This document shows, piece after piece, positions 44,938 to 56,339 of a stretch of 64,000 nucleotides of DNA (position 1 is its first letter; each line of letters starts with the position of its first letter). Origin of the DNA: Cryptomeria japonica (Eukaryota > Streptophyta > Pinopsida > Cupressales > Cupressaceae). The DNA lies in assembly GCF_030272615.1 (NCBI RefSeq), contig NW_026728904.1, positions 188,001 to 252,000 on the forward strand. Direction: 5' to 3'. The notes beneath the pieces were generated by a model that saw only the letters and a program-made list of their open reading frames with translations, searched no databases and was not told where the DNA came from. Made by a program: the position numbers and the translations under genes.

Positions 44938-46365
44938 TGTTGGAATTTTTCATAGAGATTGCATTAATGATATGTTATCATTGATGTCAATTGAACCGGT
45001 AATGGTATTCATGTTATTGTTGATATTGTTGTTTTTGATATTGGCTAGTAACCGGCAAGAAGAGCTTTGTGGAAGATGTTGTAAACCAGTATGTAAATTT
45101 TGTGAGTTGAACTGGTGAACCGGTGTGGAGGGTTAAACCTTTCTATGTAATGTAACTAGTAAACCCTATCAGCTGCTAAACCCTAACTGATCAAGTTTGT
45201 TGGTTTATTATCTGATAAGCAGTAATGATGGAGACACGTGTGATCATTGTGTGAGGATATGTTCAAATTTTTTTGGCATGTTTGTTTTTTGTCTAGGGAA
45301 GGAGCAAAGTGGATTGCATCTAATGCACAGCACCTGATGAGTTACAAAGTCCGATGAAGCGGTGATCATGGAGCAGTTGGAATTTTCTTGAAGAATGTGA
45401 AGAGATTGTCATGATTTCTAATAGTCAAGATTGTACTGACTTGTTTGTAATCTCGATGATGATAATTAGGTTTTTGTTGTGTTACCAACCTAATTGATTT
45501 GTATTTAAGGTCGATGAAGTTGTTTGTAAAGGTTGTTGGCAAGATTGATATAAACCTGTTGAGTGTGTAGTTGCCTAACTAGTGAATGGATCTACACTTT
45601 GAGTGAAGGTAGATTGAAGCTTAGAAGGATCTGATCAAGCAAATGTAGTGCTACTCAGACAAATCAAGAAAACCTGATGTTTTCTATCAATTACAACATA
45701 AGTGAAATCCCTAAACCGGGTAAGTTGTAACAAGCTTGGTTACTCATTAAATACTCTAACAAGGTGGTCCAATAGCTTGGATTCTTAAATCCTCCAATGA
45801 GGTTATTCCTTACAGGGTATTGTGCTTTTCATCAAGGCATATTTCTAAATCCTTTAACCGAGTGATTCCTAACCGGAATTAGTTCTTAACAGAACTTATT
45901 GTAAAGCTTTAACAGGCTTGGCTCCTAATAGGGCAAACTTCAGAAGAGTTCAGATAGCTATCCTTGTGAGTCTCATCTCACCGTGGTTTTTACCTATTTG
46001 GGTTTTCGACGTATAAACATTTGTGTCAAGTGGTGAATGCTTTTGTGGTTGTGATCTTATTTGTTGATTTGGTTAACTTCAAATAAGGCATGTTAAGTAG
46101 AAGCATTGAGAGATGAATATGTTGAGTTATGATTAAGCATTGTTGATGTTTACAAGATTGAAGTTGTTTACTATTAAAGTTACCATAACACTTAAACTGG
46201 TTGATGTCAAGTATTCTTATGAATATTGATCTTGACTGAGATATGTTTACTTTGTTTGACTGAGTTTGAGTTTGGGAACTTTGTATCAGTTTTTCAATAT
46301 ACTGATTAACCCCCCCCCCCCCCCTCAGTATTCTATCAGATACTTATTTTTTCATCATACCATCA
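44938..46365 (+). repeat. 5' LTR of A
   Basis: TGTTGG start, ACCATCA end, 1428 bp. Compared with the 3' LTR it lacks about 18 bp right after TGTTGG. It also has a run of 15 C (46310-46324) where the 3' LTR reads CACCCTCCCCTC. Confidence 0.95.
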
Positions 46366-46367
46366 AT

Positions 46368-46379
46368 TGGTATCAGAGC
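46368..46379 (+). other. Primer-binding site of A
   Basis: TGGTATCAGAGC, the classical plant copia initiator-Met tRNA site, 2 nt after the LTR. Confidence 0.95.
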
Positions 46380-46436
46380 ATCTCAGGTCCTCTTAATCTA
46401 AAAGTGTAAGCTCTTGAGGAAAAGATCTGGTAGATC

Positions 46437-47442
46437 ATGATGAAGAAAGAAGGTCCGGATTTCAACAAAGATAGCTATAGAATATGGAGTGACAAAATGA
46501 AGATTTACATTAAGAGTCTTGGTAGTCAGTATTGGGATCATATAGGAACTAAGTATATTACACCTACTTGAATCCTGACTAATGATCAGAAGAAAGGAAC
46601 AACAAGAAAATCACCAAGCATTAGAGGCTATTATCAGTTCCTTGCCTGATGTTGAATATGTAGATGTTCATGGTCTTGAAACTGCACATGAAATATGGCA
46701 AAAACTTGAAGAGATTTATAGCGGTGATGAACATGTTAAGATTGACAAAGAGGAGAGTTTAAGAGGAAAATTTGATGACATGAGAATGTTTGAAGGTGAC
46801 AATATCCAACAGTATGGTCAAAGGATTAAAGAGATAGTTTGTGAGATAAAGAGTACGGGAGGGAAAGTGGAAGATGCCATAGTAATCAGTAAGGTATTGA
46901 GAACCCTGCTACCGATCTATGCTATTCAAGTTGCATCTATTCAGAAGATGAAATCCATTGACAAGACAAAGGAAACTCTTGACTCTATTATTGGCAAACT
47001 TACTACTTTTGAACTAAATGGCTATAATGGTATTGTACAGAAATCAGAATCTACGTTCAGAGTTTCTGTCTCTAACCCATATGTGAGAAGAAGTAGAGAT
47101 ACCGGCCATAGCTATGAATCTAGATCCAACAGAGATGTTGAAGATGAAGACAGCTTAGTGGAACTTGAAGCATTGTTGGCAAAACAACTACCTAGAAGCA
47201 CTGGTAAATATAGAGGTAAGATACCTTTAAAATGTTTTGCATGCAACAAGATTGGTCATATAGCAGCAAATTGCCCTAATGGTGAAAATGAATACAAGAG
47301 AGACAAATTTAAGAAGTACAAGGGTAAAGGAAAGAGAGATTGTCTTGTAGCTATTGACAGTGGTATTACTAATGAAGAATCTGATGATGATGCTAGTGAA
47401 GATATTGTGTTTGTAGCTATTAAGGATGAAATATCAGATTAG
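46437..47442 (+). pseudogene. Gag of copia A
   Basis: The start is at 46437 (MMKKEGPDFNKDSYRIW). A TGA at 46569-46571 and a +1 shift near 46590-46610 break it. The rest is open to 47442: a UBN2-type gag domain with SLPDVEYVDVHGLETAHEIW and MRMFEGDNIQQYGQRI, a basic linker, and one CCHC knuckle CFACNKIGHIAANC at about 47232-47273. Acidic end. Only a TAG and about six codons separate it from the protease in the same frame, so it was probably one gag-pol polyprotein. Confidence 0.9.
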
Positions 47443-47460
47443 AAGGCACTAGTATCTAGA

Positions 47461-50400
47461 ATGGAAAACTTTGATCATTGGATCATTGATAGTGGTTGTT
47501 CACATCACATGACCGGTGATCGAAGAAAATTTATTTCCTTGAAGGAATTCGATGGCGGTGTTGTCAGACTTGGCAATAACTCACCCTACATGGTTAAAGG
47601 TAAGGGAGTTATTTCTCTTAATGGGAAGAGAAGTGTTGACGTTGTCTATTGGGTTGAAAGCCTAAAGAACAAACTTTTAAGTGTGGCACAACTTAATGAT
47701 AGAGGATACCCACTAGAGTTTAGAAATGGAATGTGAAAAATCTTTGACAACAAAGGTGAATTGATTGCAACCGGGAAACAGACCAGAGGCAATCTATTTC
47801 ATCTCAATCCTAAAGTTAGCAACTTTTTGATTGCACAAATAGATGATAGTTGGCTTTGGCATAGGATATTTTTTCATATAAATTTTGACAATATTGTTAA
47901 AGTAAGAAAATCTAAGACAGTAAGAGGTCTTCCTCAGCTAGACAAACTGGTTAATGCTCTTTGTAAAGAATGCCAGCTAAGAAAGATGACTTCTTCAACT
48001 TTCAAGAGCAAGTCCTTCTCAGCAAAGCACTTGTTAGATTTGGTTCATACAGATCTATGTGGACCAATAAGAACAAGAACCATTCAAGGTGACAGATACT
48101 TCATGATCTTCATTGATGATTGTTCAAGGATGATGTGGGTCACATTCTTGAAGGATAAGAATGAAGATTTTGGTAAATTCAAGGCATTTAGAGCCTTAGC
48201 TAAGAAAGAGAGTGGAAAAAAGATAAAATATCTAAGAACATATCAAGGCAGTGAATTCACTTTTGTGGAGTTCACTAAGTATTGTGATGATAATGGTATC
48301 AAGCAGTAGCTTTCTACACCAAGGACACCACAACAAAATGGTATAGTAGAGGGAAACAACTAGTCAGTGGTTGAAGTTGCTAGGACTATGTTGATACAAG
48401 GAGGTGTAGCAAAAAAAATTTGGAAAGAAGCTGTAAGTACAATTGTCTACACAATGAACTGAGTTCTGGTGAAAAGAGGTAAGGACCAGACCCCATATGA
48501 GTACTAGTATGGGAGATCACCTGATGTTAGCTATTTTAAGATATCTAGAAGCAAATGTTTTATTAAAAGAGGTGATTACATAAGCAAGTTTGAAGCTAAG
48601 AGTGATGAAGGAATATTTCTTATCTATTCCACCAAGAGTAAGGCCTATAAATGCTTCAACAACTGGACACAGAGATTGTTGAGAGTGTTGATGTTCATGT
48701 AGATGAATGTCCTGAAGCTTCAGAAGGACCCAATTCGAAGAAGAAGGATGAATATCCTTGCATTTTTATTTTGGAACTTGAAACTATTAAATTAGAAACT
48801 GGTAAAGCAAATCTTGATGTACCTGTTCAACCAGAACAAATAAATTTAGAGGAAGATGATAATGAAGAAGCTAAACCTGAAGAGAATGATCATGTTATTC
48901 CTAGGTATGTGACACTAAATCATAGTCTTGAATAGATAACTGGGGATAAGGATGTTGGTGTACTAACTAGAAGGATAATAAGAGATAACCCTTGCATGAT
49001 CTCCACCTTTGAACCTAGAAGTGCTAAGGAGGCATTTGGTGATGATCATTGGGTGAAAGCTATGGAGGAGGAGTTGGATAAAATTGAGAAGAACAACACT
49101 TGGACCCTGGTACCCTGACCGATAAACAAGAATGTTATAAGTACTAAATGGTTTTCAGAAATAAATTAAATGAAGATAGTGTTGTAGTTCACAATAAGGA
49201 AATATTAGTATGCAAAGGTTATGCACAAGAAAAAGGAGAATATTATGGAGAAACTTTTGCACTAGTAGCAAGACTGGAAGGTGTCAAAAAATTACTTGCA
49301 TTTGTAGCTCATAAGAAGTTCAAGGTATACCAGATGGATGTTAAGTATGCATTCTTGAATGGGATACTAGAAGAAGAGGTTTATATAGAGCAGTCTGACG
49401 GTTATGCATTTATAGATAAGGAAGACATGGTATGCAGATTGCAAAGCTTTGTATGGATTAAAGCAGACACCCAGAGCATGGTATGAATGGTTTCATATTA
49501 ATCTAATGAAGATAGGCTTTGCTATAACTAGTGATGACAGCAACATTTATCTCAAGTCTAAAGGAGATGAAATACTGGTCAGTGAAGTATTTGTAGATGA
49601 CATTATATTTGGAGGTAATGATGACATGAGTAATTGTTTTGCAGATGAAATGAAGAATGAATTTGAAATGTCATTAGTAGGGGAAATAAAAAATTTCATA
49701 GGCTTACAGATACAGTAGATGAAGAATGGTATTTTCATTACTCAATCCAAGTATGTGAAAGAGGTTTTAAAGACTTTCGGTATGAGTGATTGTAAACCAG
49801 CTGGAACCCCAATGGTTATAGGTTGTAAATTGTCCAAGGAAGATGCATCTAAGTCTGTAGATGAAAAGGAATACATGTCAATGATTGGCAAATTACACTA
49901 TGTTGTTCATAGTTTTTCGGATATTGCCCATGCAATTGGTATTGTTGCTAGATTTTAGAAGAATCCAAATGAGGCACATCTGATGGCAACTAAGAGAATT
50001 TTTTAGATATCTAAAAGGTATTGTTGACTATGGGTTATGGTATCCATATGGTGGAAATTTTGATTTGAAAGCATACACAGATGTTGATTGGGCAAGAAAT
50101 ATTGTTGACCAGAAGAGTACTACTGGTGGAGCATTCTTTCTAGGAGGAAGTCTAGTTTCATGGAGTAGTAAAAAGCAGAGTTGCACTTCACAATATACTA
50201 CTGAAGCTGAGTATGTAGTAGCTTATATGAATTGCACACAAGCTATGTGGATGAGGCACATTTTGGAAAGTTTGAAGATGGAAATCTCAAAACCAATAAA
50301 AATTTTGTGTGACAATACAAGTGCAATAAACATTTCTAAAAATCTTGTTTTGCACACAAGGACTAAGCACATTGAATTGAAATATCACTTCTTGAGGGAA

Positions 50401-50544
50401 AAAGTTCAAAGTAAAGATGTTATCTCGGAGCATGTTTCTACTAAGGAACAACTTGCAAAGATCTTTACCAAACCTCTGCCTAAGACCACTTTCAAGTATC
50501 TTAGAAGTCAATTGGGGGTTGTCCCTCTTCATGAAGCTAGTTGA
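47461..50544 (+). pseudogene. Pol of copia A (protease, integrase, RT, RNase H)
   Basis: The protease has WIIDSGCSHHMTGD (about 47479). The integrase zinc region has WHRIFFHINFDN with CKECQ. The integrase core has HTDLCGP, but the second acidic position is lost (RTYQGSEF where RSDxGGEF is usual), and TAG at 48307-48309 precedes QQNGIVEGNN. The RT (49148-49718) has MDVKYAFLNGILEEEVYIE and an intact FVDDIIFGG. RNase H (50065-50544) is open, with YTDVDWA, TTEAEYVVA, LCDNTSAIN and HIELKYHFLREKV. Stops at 47734, 48307, 48460, 49716 and elsewhere, plus several frameshifts (48310-49150 and near 49445), inactivate it. Confidence 0.9.
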
Positions 50545-50881
50545 GCATGATGCTGATTGCATCAATCCCTGAACCACTTGCAGAATTTTACATGGATTGA
50601 TGAAGAAGTGGATGTATTCCACAGGGGGAGCATCAAGTTGCAGAATGATGATGATGCGCAGTGAGAGAAGAATTACATGTTTTACCTTCACTTAGGCATT
50701 GTTGTCAAAGGGGAGAAGAATTATGTGATTGAGGAGAAGAATTGTGTGTTTTATTAGGTGAACTAGCGGCAGGCTGAAGACAGACAAAGAAAGGTGAATA
50801 CTTGGTAATGTAAACTAGGATTCCTATTCACCAATCTCAATAGCAATCAGAGGCGTTGATATTTGTATTGCCATCAATGGC

Positions 50882-50890
50882 AAAGGGGGA
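50882..50890 (+). other. Polypurine tract of A
   Basis: AAAGGGGGA followed by GAT and the LTR start TGTTGGC at 50894. Confidence 0.9.
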
Positions 50891-50893
50891 GAT

Positions 50894-52334
50894 TGTTGGC
50901 ATTTTGAGTTAGTTAGCATTTTGCATAGAGATTGTAATAATGATATGTTGTCAATGATGTCAATTGAACCGGCAATGGTATTCATGTTATTGTTGATATT
51001 GTTGTTTTTGATATTGGCTAGTAACCAATAAGAAGAGCTTTGTGGAAGATGTTGTAAATCAGTATGTAATGTTTGTGAGTTGAACCAGTGAACCGGTGTA
51101 AAGGGTTAAACCTTTCTATGTAATGTAATCGGTAAACCCTATCAGTTGTTAAACCCTGATCGATCCAATTTGTTGGTTTATTATTTGATAAGAGGTAATA
51201 ATGGAGATGCGTGTGATCATTGTATGATCATATGTTCAAATTGTTTTGGCGCGTTTGTTTTTTGTCTAGGGAAGGAGAAAAGTGAATTGCATCTAATGCA
51301 TAGTGCATGATGAGTTACAAAGTCTGCTAAACCGGTCATCATGGAGCGGTTGGAATTTTCTTGAAGAATGTGAAGAGATTATCATGATTTCTAACAGTCA
51401 AGATTGTACCAACTTGTTCGTAATCTCGATTATGAGAATTAGGTTTTTGTTGTGTTACCGACCTAATTGATTTGTATTTAAGGTCGATGAAGTTGTTTGT
51501 AAAGGTTGTTGGCAAGATTGATAGAAACTTGTTGAGTGTGTAGTTGCCTAACCAGTGAATGGATCTACACTTTGAGTAAAGGAAGATTGAAGCTTAGAAG
51601 GATTTGATCAAGCAAATGTAGTGCTACTCAGACAGATCAAGAAAAACCTATTATTTTCTAACAATTATAGCATAAGTGAAATCCCTTAACCAGGTAAGCT
51701 CTAACAATCTTGGTTACTCATTAAATCCTCTAACAAGGTGGTCCATTAGCTTGGATTCTTAAATCCTCCAGTGAGGTTACTCCTAATTGAGTATTGTGCT
51801 TTTCATGAAGGCATATTTGTAAATCCCTTAACCAGGTGATTCCTAACCGGAATTAGTTCTTAACAGGACTTATTGTAAAGCTTTAACATGCTTGGCTCCT
51901 AACAGGGAGAACTTTATAAGAGTTCAGATAGCTATCCTTGTGAGTCTCATCTCACCGTGGTTTTTACCTATTTGGGTTTTCGATGTATAAACATTTGTGT
52001 CAAGTGGTGAATGCTTTTGTGGTTGTGATCTTATTTGTTGATTTGGTTAACTTTTGATAAGGCATGTTAAGTAGAAGCATTGACAGATGAATATGTTGAG
52101 TTATGATTAAGCATTGTTGATGTTTACAAGATTGAAGTTGTTTACTATTAAAGTTGTCATAACAGTTAAACTGGTTGATGTCAAGTATTCTTATGAATAT
52201 TTATCTTGACTGAGATATGTTTACTTTGCTTGATTGAGTTTGAGTTTAGGAACTTTGTATTAGTTTTTCAAGATACTGATTCACCCTCCCCTCTCAGTAT
52301 TCTACTAGATACTTATTCTTTCATCATACCATCA
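50894..52334 (+). repeat. 3' LTR of A
   Basis: 1441 bp, TGTTGGC...ACCATCA, collinear with 44938-46365, with scattered substitutions, many of them transitions. Confidence 0.95.
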
Positions 52335-53705
52335 CTTTGTCCAGATCAAATGGTCAAGGTTGGTCGGCCTCCATGTAGATCATTTTGCCTATTGACATGC
52401 AGACATATTCTTATCCAACGTCCAAGTCACTTGGTGAAACCTAGTCAATCGTCGACATGGACCTCTGATTCTATCAGCTTGCAGACATGGTCGCAAAGTT
52501 GATCATAATCTTGAATTTTGTTGGCAAAATATCCTTTCATCTTTCTGACAAGTGTCTTCTAATTTCGTCCATACATGTCATGTCATCGGGTCAAACTTGG
52601 TCAATGCCTAGGTGGACTATCGATTGCTCAAATCCTTTGAACTTCATATTGTGTCTCCATTGTATGTTCTATTCATGCAGGATAAGATTATGTCCTTTCT
52701 TTTCCTTATCTTGCAAGATTCTTCACGTCCCACCTTGATCACGTAGGATAAGAAGGCCCTTCACTTCCTTTTGTTTTCTTATCCCACGAGAGCATTTCTC
52801 TCCAAGTTTTACCATGCAGGCTAAGGAGGTTCCTTTAATTTAGTTATCTCGTGAGAGAATTGTGTAGCCTCTTACTTCATGTGGGATAAGGTTTGTCTTC
52901 ATGACAGCTTTCACTTGTTTGCTCGCACAGTATTTAATGTGCATCTTAGCCTGTGCGGGAAAAGGGAATCTCCAATCTTCCCTTTAGCTTCCTTTCCCAT
53001 GCAACATTTGTTGGTTTCATTTGACACCATGGGATAAGAGAGAACATCTCTCTTCTTTGACCTCCTTTGACTTTCTTATCCCGGAAAACCATTGTTGATC
53101 ACTTTTGACAATGCGGGATAAGAGGGACCACTTTGCTTACCAAACTTAAGTTACCCCACGTGACATTTGAGGGTTGCATTTGATATCGTGGGATAAGATG
53201 GACTACCTTGTTCTTTGAGCATATGTTATCCCACGTGGTTAGCATATGACCTTTTCCACAATGTTCAACCAACACGTTGTGGGATAAGAAGAAACATCAT
53301 GTGCACCTCACAAGTGTTATACCGCAAGGTCAAAACTCTCTCTTAGGAATGTCATGGGATAAGAGGATAGCCTAATTGACAAGTCAACAATGTTATCCTA
53401 CAGGTTCATTTAACCCTCATTCGAATATACCACGGAACCCTCAGATGCACATGAACCAAACAACTTCTGCCATGTGGAAATCACAACACGTGACCTGATG
53501 ATTGTTTCTGACACAACCAATATGTGAAGACGGTGAATGTGGTTGACATCTCCACAAAAATTGGTCAAAACCCTTGCAGCATAACACGGCATGTTATGTG
53601 TGACTTTTGCCTACATCACTGCAATCTCTGGACACCCCTCGACATCTACCTTTTTTTTTTGCAACCATTCGACATCCTTTGACATCAATGACAATAAATC
53701 CAACA
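52335..53705 (-). repeat. 5' LTR of B, distal (U3) part
   Basis: Continues B's LTR after copia A and ends CCAACA at 53705, which is TGTTGG on the minus strand. The palindrome TTGTCATTGATGTCAA follows ten bases inside (53678-53695), as in other LTRs here. It contains the GGATAAG array at 52674-53404. Confidence 0.7.
52674..53404. repeat. Array of alternating GGATAAG / CTTATCC motifs
   Basis: About ten degenerate units of roughly 65-90 bp, each with one forward motif (consensus CATGTGGGATAAG) and one inverted motif (CTTATCCCACGTG). Forward copies start near 52674, 52740, 52812, 52878, 52953, 53025, 53110, 53185, 53275 and 53351. Inverted ones start near 52705, 52778, 52843, 52991, 53075, 53149, 53225, 53315 and 53391. 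The best copies read GTGGGATAAG and TTATCCCACG exactly. GGATAAG is the known plant I-box (GATA factor) core. The array lies in the U3 part of B's LTR. A role as enhancer is inference; a minisatellite with no function is possible. Confidence 0.8.
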
Positions 53706-53813
53706 TCAATATGTATGCACTTGATATCCATGAGGGTTAAACATAATTGGTTACATGTTTGATTATATTTCCTTTCTAAATAATATCTTTGATTATGGTA
53801 TTTGAATATTCAA

Positions 53814-53905
53814 GGGGTTGTGCTTAATTGGTTGAAGTCTTGACTTGTCAACATGGAGACCCAAGTTTAATTTTAAAAGGGGTATCTAATATGGAATTGT
53901 AAGTT
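53814..53905 (+). repeat. tRNA-derived SINE-like head
   Basis: GGGGTTGTGCTTAATTGGTT resembles a tRNA 5' half with an A-box (53821-53832). GAGACCCAAGTTTAATTTT (53856-53874) resembles a decayed B-box and T-arm (GGTTCGAATCC). Spacing fits a tRNA-related polymerase III unit. The anticodon arm does not fold cleanly, so it is not a tRNA gene. Confidence 0.5.
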
Positions 53906-54176
53906 GTCAATCTTATTCTTTCATAACTAACTTCTAATATTGAGATGGTTTATAAATAAGTGGATTTCTAAGTTATGACTCTTGGTCTTCTATAGGTGGT
54001 TTATAGTGTGGTTGCTCTAAAGGATTTTATAGTAGTCCCATTGTTGTGCCACAAGAGCATGTATCAATCTCATGGTGATTCTTGTATAAACAAAATATTT
54101 GAAAACAATAGCAATATAAAAATAATGAAGCTATTTGAATTGAATTGATGACTATAATTTAAGGAATATACATGTA

Positions 54177-54345
54177 CTTTTTTTGTAGATTACAAGATTT
54201 GGCTTAGCTCACCTATAACCGACAATTTTAATGTGACCAATGATGCTAGCACAACATACCATTTAGTACCATGTGGACAAGGGGATTAGACCCTGTGACC
54301 ACTTTCCTATGATAGAATGATTTCAACCAATTGAGCCAATGCCCC
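54177..54345 (-). repeat. tRNA-derived SINE, opposite orientation
   Basis: On the minus strand, GGGGCATTGGCTCAATTGG (A-box at plus 54327-54338) and CAGGGTCTAATCCCC (B-box at plus 54281-54292) have correct polymerase III spacing. The body ends in a short A run (plus 54177-54185). It is better preserved than the one at 53814. Confidence 0.6.
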
Positions 54346-54929
54346 ACGTATAGAATAAATATGTTATTATTTTAATTTTACTTTATAATAAAATTATGCA
54401 TGCTATATATAACTAGAAGTTGGATGCTTTTTCTGTGCAATGAAATGTCGGTAGGTTCATGTTATCTAAGTGGTTTCCATTAAATTTGTAGACAAGTGGT
54501 CTCCAATAATAGCAACATGATGTTGAGCGACATATAAAGACTATAGTTTAATTATTTTAGAGGTATGTCAATTTTATCACCAATAAAATATACTAATTAT
54601 ACTATTATGCTACCATAAGTAAATTTATTCAAGAACAACAAATTAGTCATCCAAAATAAATATTTCATATTATTTTGAATTTTATAAATGTTGGAGTCTT
54701 AAGCAACGTGTTGTAGTCCAACTTCACAATATCTATCTTGACAGTCTTATCAAAACCAATTTAATATTTACAAATATACATCCCTTGTGAATTATTTATA
54801 TACAAATTCTTAATGTTATCTAAGTGGCTACCATTAAATCTATGGATAGGCCATATTTTTGGTACCTAATCATAGAAACATGATGTTGAGGAGTATATTT
54901 GTATCAGATCTATTGCAAATATAAATTTG

Positions 54930-56304
54930 TGTTGTCATTGATGTCAAACTTGTTGTCATTAGTGTCAACCAAGGTTCAAAAGTTGGTGCAAAAGTATGTA
55001 ATCAATGGTGTTGTATCAGGAGTCTACTCATGTGTTCATATTAATGTATGATGGTTGATGGCAGTTACAAAAGATTCTATATTTGGTTGTCTTATGGCTA
55101 TTATGAAGCATGGAAGATGTATTTAGATGTCTGTAGCAGATTTTGGTTAAGTGTGATTATTTTTGTGAATAGTAAGTCAAAGTGGGTTTAGTTTAATATT
55201 ACACATTGTACAAAATTCATTTATCTATTATTGTGGTTGTAGTATGATATTGGTTGATACAAAATAATGTAATATCTTAGATTTCATGTTCTCATTTCAT
55301 TTGAAGCTGATCTAGTGTCGATCTAAGTATCAATTTTGCAATCACAGTATACTTGTTTGTGGGAATTCTTTGCATTCCTCAACTATTGATGTTTATAGTG
55401 TTGTGATTCTCTAATGTAGTATTGTTGGTGTCAAGTAATGCTATGTTGTGCATCCACATGTTTTTTTAAGGTCTACACCATATTTTATGTATGTTTGATT
55501 AGATTGATTTATCAATTCTATTCTCTGGAGCCAACTTATGTGTTTTTGGTCCATGCAGTTGCGTGCAGAGTTTAAGGTGACCATTTGGGATTAATTGGAA
55601 GGTGTATTGACATGGTGTAATTCTACATATATATTTCTTTCATTTTCTATTACTTTGGTGAATGTCTTTTGGGCTGACTATTATACTCTATATGTTACAT
55701 CTAATTAGGTCTAACTAATTAATGTATTTTCTTTGAGAAGATGACATATAGAGGACAAGATATTTTGGAGGATTAGAGATGAATTATATGAGTTGTATAA
55801 GAAGTTGCATATGGTGTATGGTATAAGTGTGAAGGTGCACAAGTGCAGATGAGTAGTCATGAAGTCAGTCTCAAATTTTTATAACAATGAACTATAATCA
55901 GCATTTAAAAGAATGTGTTTCTCTCAGTTCCACCATAATTACTCTTTGTAATTAAATCTATTGTAACTTTCTCTGAATAAGTGATCATCAGTGTTTTACA
56001 AGTCCTTTTTATCTTCCCCTAAGGTTGTGCAACTTAGCCTACAAGTTCAAATCAAGAGCAATGAGCATCCTTAGCCTAGAGCCTAAAGCTTTGTAATCTT
56101 TTTTTCATATAGGAGATAGTTATCACCACGGGTTACTTGCATTGGGTTTTCCAAATAAATCTTGGTGTCATTTTGTGTGATTGATGTTGTCTTTCTATTG
56201 TTTACTTCTGCACATATGAAAATTGGAATGAATGTTGAATGAATAGTTAAGTGTTAATATATGTTGATTCACCCTCCCTCTCAACATCCAAAGGTGTTAA
56301 AACA
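54930..56304 (+). repeat. LTR of element I
   Basis: Begins with or just before TGTTGTCATTGATGTCAAAC (the sub-terminal palindrome) and ends AAAACA before the PBS. The left end is uncertain by tens of bases. Confidence 0.55.
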
Positions 56305-56339
56305 ATTGGTATCAAAGAAAGGCTCCTAAAGAAATATTC

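Larger units (their letters stand above)
44938..52334 (+). mobile_element. Near-complete Ty1/copia element A
   Basis: 7397 bp with LTRs at 44938-46365 and 50894-52334, PBS at 46368-46379 and polypurine tract at 50882-50890, with gag-pol between. The site in B's LTR shows CTTT on both sides (44934-44937 and 52335-52338), a candidate target duplication one base short of the usual five. The structure is complete, but coding is broken, so it is not autonomous now. It is younger than B because it interrupts it. Confidence 0.95.
38999..53705 (-). mobile_element. Decayed Ty1/copia element B, split by copia A
   Basis: Minus-strand copia with a 5' LTR at 43876-44937 plus 52335-53705, PBS at 43860-43873, gag, protease, integrase, RT and RNase H down to 38999. 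It ends abruptly inside RNase H against element C, so the 3' LTR is lost. Element A sits inside its 5' LTR. Removing A leaves an LTR of about 2.4 kb, long for copia. Confidence 0.85.
53706..54929. other. Stretch between B and I with two SINE heads
   Basis: No protein gene. Apart from the two tRNA-like heads described separately, it is AT-rich sequence without recognisable content. Confidence 0.5.

Noticed and set aside
52674-53404. CRISPR-like array
   Set aside because: Repeats alternate in orientation, are short and degenerate, spacers are related to each other, and the context is a plant LTR.
53814-53905. Functional tRNA gene
   Set aside because: A- and B-box traces exist, but acceptor and anticodon stems do not pair, so a SINE head is the better reading.
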